DNA from: Ferruginibacter sp.
Lineage (GTDB): Bacteria; Bacteroidota; Bacteroidia; Chitinophagales; Chitinophagaceae
Length of the DNA stretch: 64,000 bases
Assembly: GCA_025963635.1 (NCBI GenBank)
Contig: JAOQAK010000035.1
Location: forward strand, 62,001-126,000
Direction of reading: 5' to 3'
Positions 8,792-16,545 of this stretch are shown here, piece by piece; position 1 is the first letter of the stretch, and the number at the start of each line of letters is the position of its first letter. The translations under genes were made by a program, and so were the position numbers. The notes below the pieces were generated by a model. It did not search any database, was not told the DNA's origin, and saw only the letters and a list, made by a program, of their open reading frames with translations.

Positions 8792-9934
8792 TTAATTTGA
8801 ATTTATATAATTGAATACATTAGAAATAATAAAGTCCTGCTGCTCATGGTCGAGCTCTGTATGAATCGGCAGAGAAATAACCCGCTCAGAAAGCCAGTCC
8901 GTTACAGGCAAATCAAAATTTTTACCCCCCAGCGAATCAAACATCTTTTGGCGGTGACAAGGCACCGGGTAATAGATCATGCTCGGAATTCCTTTTTCGG
9001 CAAGATAATTATTCAAACCATCCCTGCTATGTGCTGCTGTATTATTAAAAATAATCGTATACTGATGAAATACATGACTACAATAAGCCGCCCTGAAGGG
9101 CACGGTGATACTTGTACTTTTTGCGAATGCCGCATCGTAATAGTCAGCTGCCTTTCTCCTGGCAGTGTTGTATTCATCCAGAAATTTCAATTTAATATCC
9201 AATATCGCTGCCTGTACTGTATCCAGCCTCGAGTTGCAACCTACCACATCATGATAATATCGCTTGCTCTGTCCGTGAACAGCAATCTTTTTTAATTTCT
9301 CTGCTAATACATCATCACTAGTAAATATGGCCCCTCCATCGCCATAGGCGCCCAGGTTTTTTGAGGGATAAAAAGAGGTGCAGCCGATATGGCCAATTCC
9401 GCCTGTCTTTTTTTTGCTGCCATCAGTAAAAGTATAATCGCAACCAATTGCCTGTGCATTGTCTTCGATGACATATAAATTGTGCTGTTGGGCAATATCC
9501 ATTATTTTTTCCATCTCGGCAGCATGTCCGTAGAGATGAACCGGTATGATGGCTTTCGTCTTTGGAGTAATTGCCTTTTCTAACAAGGCCGCGTCCATGC
9601 AAAAAGTTTGGTCATCTACATCTACAAAAACCGGCTTCAGTTTAAGTAAGGCCGCCGCTTCTACCGTGGCAATATAGGTGAAGGAAGGCGTGATTACTTC
9701 ATCGCCGGGCTGCAGATCGAGCGCCATCATGGAAACCTGTAATGCATCGGTACCATTGGCACAGGGAACAAGGTGTTTTACTCCGTTATAAACCGCGAGA
9801 TGTTGTGCAAAATCATTTAAAACTTTACCCCCGATGAATTGCGAACTTTCAAGCACCGCAATAACTGCTGCATCTACTTCCTTCTTTATCTTCTGGTATT
9901 GGGTACTGGTATCTACCATTTGCAATGGCCTCAT
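8792..9934 (-). CDS. DegT/DnrJ/EryC1/StrS family sugar aminotransferase (WbpE-like)
   Basis: About 380 aa PLP-dependent enzyme. It shows ANGTDALQVSMMALDLQPGDEVITPSFTYIAT, HLYGHAAEMEKIM, EDNAQAIG and the PLP lysine in FYPSKNLGAYGDGGAI. The FYPSKNLGAYGDGG block is shared with WbpE-type enzymes that aminate UDP-3-keto-GlcNAcA, and with other sugar aminotransferases, so the substrate is unproven. The track starts this ORF at a TTG at 9958, but a -7 promoter box (TATCTTTG) overlaps that position; the ATG at 9934 (MRPLQMVDTSTQY) lies ~20 bp after the box and is the better start. First gene of the nucleotide-sugar block. Confidence 0.88.
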   Translation of the reverse strand: MRPLQMVDTSTQYQKIKKEVDAAVIAVLESSQFIGGKVLNDFAQHLAVYNGVKHLVPCANGTDALQVSMMALDLQPGDEVITPSFTYIATVEAAALLKLKPVFVDVDDQTFCMDAALLEKAITPKTKAIIPVHLYGHAAEMEKIMDIAQQHNLYVIEDNAQAIGCDYTFTDGSKKKTGGIGHIGCTSFYPSKNLGAYGDGGAIFTSDDVLAEKLKKIAVHGQSKRYYHDVVGCNSRLDTVQAAILDIKLKFLDEYNTARRKAADYYDAAFAKSTSITVPFRAAYCSHVFHQYTIIFNNTAAHSRDGLNNYLAEKGIPSMIYYPVPCHRQKMFDSLGGKNFDLPVTDWLSERVISLPIHTELDHEQQDFIISNVFNYINSN

Positions 9935-9955
9935 ATCTTCTTTTTTTGGGTGCTG

Positions 9956-9985
9956 CAAAGATAGGGGTTAGCGTTTATGAACCAA
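9956..9985 (-). promoter_or_regulatory. Bacteroidota-type promoter of the nucleotide-sugar gene block
   Basis: On the minus strand, TTG (9983-9985) is separated by exactly 19 bp from TATCTTTG (9956-9963), matching the TTG-N19-TAnnTTTG consensus of the primary Bacteroidota sigma factor. Transcription would begin ~15 bp before the ATG at 9934. No other equally good promoter was noticed in the block down to rmlD. Confidence 0.75.
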
Positions 9986-10040
9986 GTTTGAGTGCTTATT
10001 CGTGCCCCGCAAATCAGATTTTGAAAAATAGCGGTTAGAT

Positions 10041-11321
10041 TTGTTTAAAAAATTGCAGTTGGGTAAGATCATTTACAACATATTTTTAGCACTGTACAGT
10101 ATCGGATTTCAACTTGTTGCCTTGTTCAACAATAAAGCAAGACTTGGCGTAAAGGGCCGCCGGCACGATATTCCAAGGGTTGCAAACCCTAACCGGCAAT
10201 TGGTATGGATGCATTGCGCAAGCCTTGGAGAATTTGAACAGGGAAGGCCGGTTTTGGAATCTTTAAAACAACAATATCCCGGCATTTCCATAGCCCTCAC
10301 TTTTTTTTCTGCTTCCGGCTACGAGGTGATGAAAAATTACAAAGGCGCTGATCATATCTTTTATTTGCCCATAGATAGTTCGTCTGGTGCGAAAAGATTG
10401 GTAGATGCTTTAAATCCTACCCTGGTATTATGGGTAAAATATGAATTCTGGTATTATTACCTGGAGGAGTTGAAAAGAAGGAATATTCCTGTCTTGCTCC
10501 TTTCAGGAATTTTCAGAAAGAGCCATCCCTTCTTTCAATGGTATGGAGGATTGTGGAGAGAGATGCTTCATTGTTTTAGCTTTTTCTTTGTGCAGAATGA
10601 AAGTTCCGCCAATTTGCTGGCCACCCTAGGTTTACACGAAAATATTCTTGTAACGGGTGATACCCGGTTTGACCGTGTAATTGAAATCGCTGAAAGATTC
10701 GAGGCGCTGCCACTCATTGAAAAATTTTGTGGCGACAGTAAAATATTGGTTGCGGGAAGTACCTGGGAAGATGATGAAGCCGAACTCATCCATTATGTAA
10801 AGGCAAATCCACAAATAAAACTGATTATAGCCCCACATGAAATTGATACAGAAAATTTAAAGGATGTGAAGAAAGAATTCGTCAATACCATCTTTTATTC
10901 GGAGTTGCAGCGTAATGAGCAGTCACCTGGAAGCGATGAAAAAGTGCTGCCCAATGTGCTGATCATTGATAACGTTGGAATGCTGTCACGATTGTATGCT
11001 TATGGTGATATTACCTATGTTGGCGGCGGCTTTGGAGCCGATGGTGTGCACAACGTATTGGAAGCCGCTGTATATGGAAAGCCTGTGATTTTTGGTCCTG
11101 AATTTGAAAAATATGCTGAGGCGGTTGGCCTTGTCGAAAGCGGCGGGGGAATCACTATTGCAAATGCACTGGAACTGGAAAGCGTTTTAAATGGGTTATG
11201 GGAAAATGAAAGTTTATTGAACGATAAAGGGGCTTCAGCCAAAAATTACGTGTATTCAAATGCCGGGGCAAGCAATAAAATCATCCGGGTAATTCAGGAA
11301 AAGCGCCTTTTAACCAACTGA
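10041..11321 (+). CDS. waaA: 3-deoxy-D-manno-octulosonic acid (Kdo) transferase
   Basis: Up to 426 aa GT30 glycosyltransferase. Landmarks are an N-terminal membrane-anchoring segment (IIYNIFLALYSIGFQLVAL), HCASLGEFEQGRPVLESL (catalytic glutamate region), FFSASGYEVMKNY, YLPIDSS, KYEFWYYYLEEL, VAGSTWEDDEAEL and YVGGGFGADGVHNVLEAAVYGKPVIFGPEF. It adds Kdo to lipid A precursor at the inner membrane. No ATG exists near the N-terminus: the track start is TTG 10041, but a TAGATTTG match at 10036-10043 overlaps it, and the in-frame TTG at 10059 (giving MGKIIYN) may be the true start. The 3' end overlaps the convergent coiled-coil gene by 28 bp. Confidence 0.93.
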   Translation: MFKKLQLGKIIYNIFLALYSIGFQLVALFNNKARLGVKGRRHDIPRVANPNRQLVWMHCASLGEFEQGRPVLESLKQQYPGISIALTFFSASGYEVMKNYKGADHIFYLPIDSSSGAKRLVDALNPTLVLWVKYEFWYYYLEELKRRNIPVLLLSGIFRKSHPFFQWYGGLWREMLHCFSFFFVQNESSANLLATLGLHENILVTGDTRFDRVIEIAERFEALPLIEKFCGDSKILVAGSTWEDDEAELIHYVKANPQIKLIIAPHEIDTENLKDVKKEFVNTIFYSELQRNEQSPGSDEKVLPNVLIIDNVGMLSRLYAYGDITYVGGGFGADGVHNVLEAAVYGKPVIFGPEFEKYAEAVGLVESGGGITIANALELESVLNGLWENESLLNDKGASAKNYVYSNAGASNKIIRVIQEKRLLTN

Positions 11322-12040
11322 TCAAATTGTTTCACGGTTTCATCGTCTTCTGTCCAGCCTAGTTTGGTTTTCAGTTCCCGCCTGATCCAATATTCTGCTT
11401 CGGGCCAGATAGAAAAGCCGTTGATGGTTTTAATGCTTCTCTCATACATTGCTTCATCCCCCCTGAACAGGTCATTGATGTATAAAAAACGATCGTTGAT
11501 ACCGATAGCCTTTCTTAAATCTTTTACGGGCAAGGAGGTTAACTTTTCACTCACTTCAATTTTCTTTTCTTTTAAGCGCTCGTTGATAGAATGCGCTTCT
11601 TCGGCAACTGTTTCATTGATTTCTTTTCCACGACCCGTCACCTGGTGATTAAGGGTAGGAATATCATTTTCTTCCGGCTCAAATAATAACTGTGGTTTGC
11701 TATGCCCGTGTATTTGCTGCATCATCGAGGCATGGCGTTTAATTTCCTCCAGTTCCGCTGCCACTTCTGCTTCATCCACCTGCAATACTTCAACAATTTT
11801 TTCTTCCTGAGCTGGCTTGGTTTCGATTGCTGCAGGATTGGGCTTAGGTGATTCTTGGATCTTAATGGATTGTAAAGGCATTGAAACTACTACTGCACCT
11901 TTAGCCGATATCGGCTGACCTGCCTGCAAAAAGCTCAACTCATGTTGTAACATTTGTACGGTTAGCAAGAGCTGTTCTACCGATGCCTTATCATTAAATT
12001 GTTGCTGCAACTTTTGCAAAAGTGTTTCCACTCTTTCCAT
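11294..12040 (-). CDS. Conserved coiled-coil protein of unknown function
   Basis: 248 aa, no signal peptide and no membrane segment. Residues 1-45 are rich in heptad leucines/glutamines (VETLLQKLQQQF...VQMLQHELSFL), followed by a Pro/Glu-rich low-complexity middle (~60-165). The C-terminal ~80 residues look like the conserved part: LPVKDLRKAIGINDRFLYINDLFRGDEAMYERSIKTIN, then WIRRELKTKLGW and a terminal LVKRRF. I recall this C-terminal pattern as a recurrent uncharacterised Bacteroidota protein but know no function. Convergent with waaA (28-bp overlap) and divergent from tdk. Confidence 0.8.
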   Translation of the reverse strand: MERVETLLQKLQQQFNDKASVEQLLLTVQMLQHELSFLQAGQPISAKGAVVVSMPLQSIKIQESPKPNPAAIETKPAQEEKIVEVLQVDEAEVAAELEEIKRHASMMQQIHGHSKPQLLFEPEENDIPTLNHQVTGRGKEINETVAEEAHSINERLKEKKIEVSEKLTSLPVKDLRKAIGINDRFLYINDLFRGDEAMYERSIKTINGFSIWPEAEYWIRRELKTKLGWTEDDETVKQFDQLVKRRFS

Positions 12041-12087
12041 AAAAACACGATTAAATGTATGATTTAGAAATAAGAAAGAAATTTAGT

Positions 12088-12118
12088 TTTGACCGGTGGT
12101 TCAAAACCGTAATCTTTG
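12088..12118 (+). promoter_or_regulatory. Probable promoter of tdk
   Basis: TTTG (12088-12091) is followed after 18 bp by TAATCTTTG (12110-12118), close to TTTG-N19-TAnnTTTG with one extra base inside the -7 box. It lies ~50 bp before the tdk ATG. Confidence 0.5.
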
Positions 12119-12166
12119 CAATAATGGCGTTAAAGTTACTAACTGAATTCTAAAAAAAATATATAA

Positions 12167-12739
12167 ATGTTTATTGAACCAAGTATATCGGGGGGAAGGC
12201 GTGGCTGGATTGAAGTGATTTGCGGAAGCATGTTCAGCGGCAAAACAGAAGAACTGATCCGCAGGCTAAAAAGAGTTAAAATTGCCAATTTGAAGGCAGA
12301 GATATTTAAACCCGCCATTGATACGCGGTACGATGAGGTGAAGATAATTAGTCATGACACTAATTTTATCCATAGCACCCCGGTAGACAGTTCACAAAAT
12401 ATATTATTGCTTGCACAGGATGCCGATGTGGTGGGCATTGACGAGGCCCAGTTCTTCGATGCGGAGATCGCCAATGTGTGCGAACAGCTTGCATTGAAGG
12501 GAATAAGGGTGATTGTTGCCGGGCTGGATATGGATTATACGGGGAAACCCTTCGGACAAATGCCCAACCTTTTGGCAGTTGCAGACTACATCACCAAATT
12601 GCATGCTATCTGTGTACGGTGCGGCAATATAGCCAATATCAGCTACCGGAAAACCTCCGAAGTGGGGCAGGTATTATTAGGCGAAAAAGATGTATATGAA
12701 CCGCGGTGCAGGCATTGTAATAATATAAAAGACAAATAA
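12167..12739 (+). CDS. tdk: Thymidine kinase
   Basis: 190 aa type II thymidine kinase. It has the P-loop [16 protein letters not shown] near residue 20, the DEAQFF motif near 94, the lasso-loop segment [17 protein letters not shown], and two cysteine pairs (CVRCG near 148, CRHCN near 183) that bind structural zinc. It phosphorylates thymidine to dTMP in the salvage pathway, complementing the de novo ThyA/FolA pair at 23.5-25 kb. Upstream there is a Bacteroidota-like promoter; downstream the tdk-ccmB gap holds the second copy of the inverted-arm repeat. Confidence 0.96.
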   Translation: MFIEPSISGGRRGWIEVICGSMFSGKTEELIRRLKRVKIANLKAEIFKPAIDTRYDEVKIISHDTNFIHSTPVDSSQNILLLAQDADVVGIDEAQFFDAEIANVCEQLALKGIRVIVAGLDMDYTGKPFGQMPNLLAVADYITKLHAICVRCGNIANISYRKTSEVGQVLLGEKDVYEPRCRHCNNIKDK

Positions 12740-12740
12740 A

Positions 12741-12869
12741 TGATGTCTGATGTTTTGATGATGGCTGATGTAAGAAGCTGCATTCGATGCTAACATCCCA
12801 AATTAAAAAGAGAGCTGTCAAAATCCCATGCAATCGCAAAAATCAGACATCAAAAAATCAGCCATCAGA
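12741..12869. repeat. Inverted-arm repeat, copy B (between tdk and ccmB)
   Basis: The left arm GATGTCTGATGTTTTGATGATGGCTGATG (from ~12742) faces the right arm AATCAGACATCAAAAAATCAGCCATCAG (12841-12868), the latter identical over 28 bp to 7421-7448. The ~70 bp between the arms are not shared with copy A. Confidence 0.75.
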
Positions 12870-12880
12870 CATAACCAAAT

Positions 12881-13537
12881 ATGACTAAAACAGTATTTGC
12901 CCTGCTAAAAAAGGATCTCCTGCTTGAACTGCGGCAGCAGCACAGTATCTATGGCATTTTGCTGTATATGGCTTCCACCATTTTTGTTCTAAAGCTTTCC
13001 ATCAGTGAACCGGAAGGTGAAATATGGAACGGGCTATTCTGGATCATTCAATTATTTGTGTGTGTAAATGCCGTAGCAAAAAGCTTTTTGCAGGAAAGCC
13101 GTGGGCGCATGTTGTATTTCTATTCCATTTCGGGCGCAAGGGAATTCATTATTGCAAAGCTGGTATACAATATTATACTGATGTTGCTGATGAGCCTTTT
13201 GAGTTTGGGATTGTTTTTTATTTTACTAAGAAATCCGCTGACCAACACCCTTCAATTTATTGGGATTGTTTGCCTCGGTGGCGTTAGTCTCAGCCTTGTA
13301 TTTACGTTACTGGCGGCAATAGCGGCTAAAGCCCAGCAAAATGCCGCACTGATGGCCATTCTAGGGTTTCCCCTCATTATTCCGCAATTGTTATTGCTGA
13401 TCCGCCTATCAAAGGCAGCGTTTGGAGAGCAGTTCCGGGAAGGTGCTTTGCTAAATCTAACCTTTTTAATTGTTGGACTCGATATTATGGTAGTAGCACT
13501 TTCAATTATCCTATTTCCCTTTCTCTGGAAAGACTGA
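12881..13537 (+). CDS. ccmB: Haem exporter permease CcmB
   Basis: 218 aa with six predicted hydrophobic segments. The N-terminus FALLKKDLLLELRQQHSIYGILLY and the stretch FLQESRGRMLYFYSISGAREFIIAKLVYN are typical of CcmB, the membrane subunit of the CcmAB ATPase that drives cytochrome c maturation (release of holo-CcmE). No ccmA lies beside it; the ATPase must be encoded elsewhere. ccmC and a CcmD-like gene follow, separated by a 359-bp gap with its own promoter. Confidence 0.92.
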   Translation: MTKTVFALLKKDLLLELRQQHSIYGILLYMASTIFVLKLSISEPEGEIWNGLFWIIQLFVCVNAVAKSFLQESRGRMLYFYSISGAREFIIAKLVYNIILMLLMSLLSLGLFFILLRNPLTNTLQFIGIVCLGGVSLSLVFTLLAAIAAKAQQNAALMAILGFPLIIPQLLLLIRLSKAAFGEQFREGALLNLTFLIVGLDIMVVALSIILFPFLWKD

Positions 13538-13846
13538 TGGAGGCCAGCAGTTTGCCCACGTTATCAAACGTGCTTCAGCACTTCTTGTACCATTTCTGTT
13601 AGTTAATACCGAAAAAATAGCGACGGTGCAAATTTTTTGTCCGGGCATCAAATCTATGTGGAACATTGGTGGCGTCGCACACTTGTACGATAGATCAATT
13701 TTGATCAAACTACCGCAACGGTTATGTTTATAGATAAGCATATCGCTCCTGCACTTCTTATTGGCAGGTTTGATTCCATGCTACAATTTTCCATCACATT
13801 CAATAATTTTAATTTTTACGCAACTCCGGGACGCAAAAAATTACAA
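13538..13846. other. Gene-free gap between ccmB and the ccmC promoter
   Basis: I see no credible gene here; the track ORFs 13511..13741 (-), 13724..13939 and 13761..13970 are low-quality shadows. The stretch contains the dispersed ~55-bp element (13632-13688) and, just beyond it, a small inverted repeat GATCAATTTTGATC (13694-13707). Confidence 0.6.
13632..13688 (-). repeat. Dispersed ~55-bp intergenic element, copy 2
   Basis: Read on the minus strand: GTACAAGTGTGCGACGCC, then ACCAATG, then GATGCCCGGACAAAAAA. The order GTACAAGTG / GCGACGC / AATG / GCCCGG / A-run follows the other copies, though overall identity is moderate. Confidence 0.55.
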
Positions 13847-13877
13847 TTTGCACGACAGGTTCTTTCCCCTAATTTTG
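13847..13877 (+). promoter_or_regulatory. Bacteroidota-type promoter of ccmC
   Basis: TTTG (13847-13850), exactly 19 bp, then TAATTTTG (13870-13877), a full consensus match. The ATG of ccmC is 19 bp downstream, implying a very short leader. It suggests ccmC and the CcmD-like gene can be transcribed separately from ccmB. Confidence 0.75.
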
Positions 13878-13896
13878 CATCCACATTATTATTTAG

Positions 13897-14574
13897 ATGC
13901 GAAAAAGCTGGTGGAAAATATTGGCTGTGGTATTACTGATCTACACGTTTACCGCAGGGTTTTTAATTAAAGTTCCGGATATCGGCAACCTGAAGGAAAC
14001 CATTCGCAACCTGTTCTTCCATGTACCGATGTGGTTTGGACAAATCGTACTACTTTCCATCTCGCTGGGCTATTCCATTTTATATCTCCGTAAGCCCGAT
14101 CTCAGGTATGATATTTATGCATCCTGCTTTGCCAAAACGGGCATCGTAATGGGTGTGCTTGGCCTGGTAACGGGCGCAATCTGGGCAACCTATACCTGGG
14201 GCGAACCCTGGAGCAATGATCCAAAACAAATTGGCGTTGCCATCGCATTGCTGATCTATTTTGCCTACCTCGTGTTACGCAATGCCATCCCCGATATTGA
14301 CAAGCGTGCCAAGGTGAGCGCTGTATACAATATTTTCGCCTATTTCATTTACTTACCCCTCATAATGATTTTACCGAGGATGGTGGAATCTTTGCACCCC
14401 GGTGGAAAAGGTGTAGAAGGTAATCCCGGCCTAAACGGCGCAGACCTGGATGCTACGATGCGGCTGGTATTTTGGCCGGCGGTTATTGGCTGGACTTTGT
14501 TGGGCGCCTGGATCAGTACACTCAATGTAAGGCTATATTTAATCAGGGATAAAAATTTACTTAATGCGAAATAA
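13897..14574 (+). CDS. ccmC: Haem export protein CcmC (CcsA-type haem handling protein)
   Basis: 225 aa with about six membrane segments. The tryptophan-rich signature is present as TGAIWATYTWGEPWSNDPKQ (the WD motif region), with flanking histidines in NLFFHVPMWFGQ and PRMVESLHPGG positioned to ligate haem, as in the CcmC/CcsA haem-handling family. By family knowledge it delivers haem to CcmE on the periplasmic face. Its 3' end overlaps the CcmD-like gene by 11 bp, so the two are translationally linked. Confidence 0.93.
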   Translation: MRKSWWKILAVVLLIYTFTAGFLIKVPDIGNLKETIRNLFFHVPMWFGQIVLLSISLGYSILYLRKPDLRYDIYASCFAKTGIVMGVLGLVTGAIWATYTWGEPWSNDPKQIGVAIALLIYFAYLVLRNAIPDIDKRAKVSAVYNIFAYFIYLPLIMILPRMVESLHPGGKGVEGNPGLNGADLDATMRLVFWPAVIGWTLLGAWISTLNVRLYLIRDKNLLNAK

Positions 14575-14779
14575 CGTTTATCGTTTATTGTTAATGCTTG
14601 TAGCTGTATTTACTGGTGCTATTTCATTTGCACAGGGCAACGAGCCTGTAGAGAGTACCATGCGTAGTAACGGGAAAATATATGTAGTACTGGCCATTTG
14701 CGTAACAATATTGGTAGGCCTCTTTTTATACCTGGTAAGTATTGACAGAAAAATTAGTAAAATAGAAGACAGGCAGTAA
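14564..14779 (+). CDS. CcmD-like small membrane protein
   Basis: 71 aa. It starts inside the ccmC stop region (11-bp overlap). The first ~24 residues look like a cleavable signal peptide (LLLMLVAVFTGAISFAQG); one further membrane helix (YVVLAICVTILVGLFLYLVSI) is followed by a short charged tail (DRKISKIEDRQ). Position after ccmC, small size and the helix-plus-charged-tail layout are those of CcmD family proteins, which stabilise the CcmC-CcmE complex. Sequence conservation in CcmD is low, so the call rests mostly on context. Confidence 0.75.
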   Translation: MRNNVYRLLLMLVAVFTGAISFAQGNEPVESTMRSNGKIYVVLAICVTILVGLFLYLVSIDRKISKIEDRQ

Positions 14780-15004
14780 AACATACGATCCGGCAGTATT
14801 GAAGGATTGAGCCATGAAATTCCCTTTGAAACAATGATCGTTTACTTCCATACTATTGAACGATATCGCCCTATAGCGCCATGACGCAAATTATTAAAAA
14901 CTTCTTTAAATATACTCACCCAACTTCCGTTTGGAAAGGTGTTCCATAGCTTCTTGCCAGTTGCTATTTCTTTTATTTACGATTGCTTAATTTAAAACAA
15001 ATTT

Positions 15005-16426
15005 ATGTCAGTAGAAAAGCCCTACAGTTTTTTTGAAAGTGTTGAAAAAAGTTTTGACAAAGCCGCCAGGTTCACAAAATGGGATGTCGGCATTCTGGAA
15101 CAGATCAAGGCCTGCAACAGCGTTTACCGCATGCGTTTCCCTATAAAAAGAGATGATGGATCCATCGAAGTAATGGAAGCTTACCGGGTGCAGCACAGCC
15201 AGCACAAATCGCCCTGCAAAGGCGGTATTCGTTTTAGTGATGAGGTTAACCAGGATGAAGTGATGGCACTTGCCGCCCTGATGACCTACAAATGTGCCAT
15301 CGTAAATGTACCGTTCGGAGGTGCAAAAGGGGGAATTAAAATTAACCCCCGCAAGTTTTCGACTTATGAACTGGAAAAGATTACCCGTCGCTACACATCC
15401 GAGCTGGTAAAGAAGAACTTTATTGGTCCGGGTATAGATGTACCTGCACCTGATTATGGTACCGGCGAAAGGGAAATGTCGTGGATCGTGGATACTTATC
15501 AATCCTTAAAACCTGGTGAAATAGATGCAGCGGGTTGTGTAACGGGCAAACCAATTACACAAGGTGGTGTAAGGGGCCGTAAAGAAGCCACGGGCCTGGG
15601 AGTATTTTTTGGTATTCGTGAAGTATGCAATATGCATGTGGTAATGGATAAACTGGGCATGAAAGTGGGTGTGGAAGGGAAAACGGTAGTGGTGCAGGGG
15701 CTCGGCAATGTTGGCTATCATACCGCCAAATTCTTTCGGGAACATGGCGCCATAGTGATTGGGCTTGCCGAATATGAAGGCGCCATTTACAACGCCGCGG
15801 GTTTAAACGAAGAAGAAGTTTTTCAACATCGGGCAATTACCGGCTCCATTTTAAATTTTCCGGGAGCTACCAACCTCACCATTAATTCTGATGCGCTGGA
15901 GCTGGAATGTGATATCCTGATTCCTGCCGCACTGGAAAACGTAATCAATGGGGATAATGCACAAAGGGTGAAGGCTAAGATTATTGGAGAAGCTGCTAAC
16001 GGCCCATGCACACCCGAAGCGGATGAAGTGTTTATTCAGAAAGGGATTTTATGTGTGCCGGATATGTATCTCAATGCAGGTGGTGTTACCGTTAGTTATT
16101 TTGAATGGTTGAAAAACCTCAGCCATGTTCGTTACGGCCGTTTGGAAAAGCGTTTTTCCGAAAACATGAATGCCCGTATTTTATCACAGATGGAACAATT
16201 GAGTGGTAAATCGGTAGTAGAGAAAGAAAGGCTCCTCATTATGCATGGAGCCGAAGAAATAGACCTTGTGCATAGTGGACTGGAAGAAACTATGATTAAT
16301 GCCACCCGTGAAATCATGCATATCTGGCTCAGCAGTCCTGAGATACCGGATATGCGCACGGCAGCTTATGTAAGTGCGATTAATAAAGTAGCAACAAGCT
16401 ATGTTGAACTGGGTATATTTCCGTAA
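15005..16426 (+). CDS. gdhA: Glu/Leu/Phe/Val family glutamate dehydrogenase
   Basis: 473 aa. The dimerisation/substrate half has SQHKSPCKGGIRFSDEVNQDEVMALAALMTYKCAIVNVPFGGAKGGI, including the catalytic lysine in the PFGGAKGG block near residue 110; the cofactor half has VVVQGLGNVGYHTAKFFREHGAIVIGLAEYEG near 222. It interconverts glutamate and 2-oxoglutarate plus ammonia; NAD versus NADP use cannot be settled by eye. The glycine motif GLGNVG followed by an acidic residue (AEYEG) would fit NAD. Single gene with a 225-bp 5' region lacking a clear promoter match and a strong terminator after it. Confidence 0.93.
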   Translation: MSVEKPYSFFESVEKSFDKAARFTKWDVGILEQIKACNSVYRMRFPIKRDDGSIEVMEAYRVQHSQHKSPCKGGIRFSDEVNQDEVMALAALMTYKCAIVNVPFGGAKGGIKINPRKFSTYELEKITRRYTSELVKKNFIGPGIDVPAPDYGTGEREMSWIVDTYQSLKPGEIDAAGCVTGKPITQGGVRGRKEATGLGVFFGIREVCNMHVVMDKLGMKVGVEGKTVVVQGLGNVGYHTAKFFREHGAIVIGLAEYEGAIYNAAGLNEEEVFQHRAITGSILNFPGATNLTINSDALELECDILIPAALENVINGDNAQRVKAKIIGEAANGPCTPEADEVFIQKGILCVPDMYLNAGGVTVSYFEWLKNLSHVRYGRLEKRFSENMNARILSQMEQLSGKSVVEKERLLIMHGAEEIDLVHSGLEETMINATREIMHIWLSSPEIPDMRTAAYVSAINKVATSYVELGIFP

Positions 16427-16443
16427 AACAATTTTGAATAGTA

Positions 16444-16487
16444 ACATATAAAAAAGCCCCGCACATTTCCGGGGCTTTTTTATATGT
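16444..16487. terminator. Bidirectional intrinsic terminator
   Basis: ACATATAAAAAAGCCCCG, a short loop, then CGGGGCTTTTTTATATGT: a long GC-rich stem flanked by A- and T-tracts on both sides. It serves gdhA (+) and the convergent LysM gene (-). Confidence 0.9.
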
Positions 16488-16545
16488 TAAGTTAATCGTT
16501 CTGTAACACAGTGTCTTTCTTCAATGTTGCAATTCCTACCTCGCT

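Noticed and set aside
13724-13939. 71-aa and 69-aa plus-strand ORFs before ccmC
   Set aside because: They overlap the ccmC promoter and start and have no homology-like pattern.
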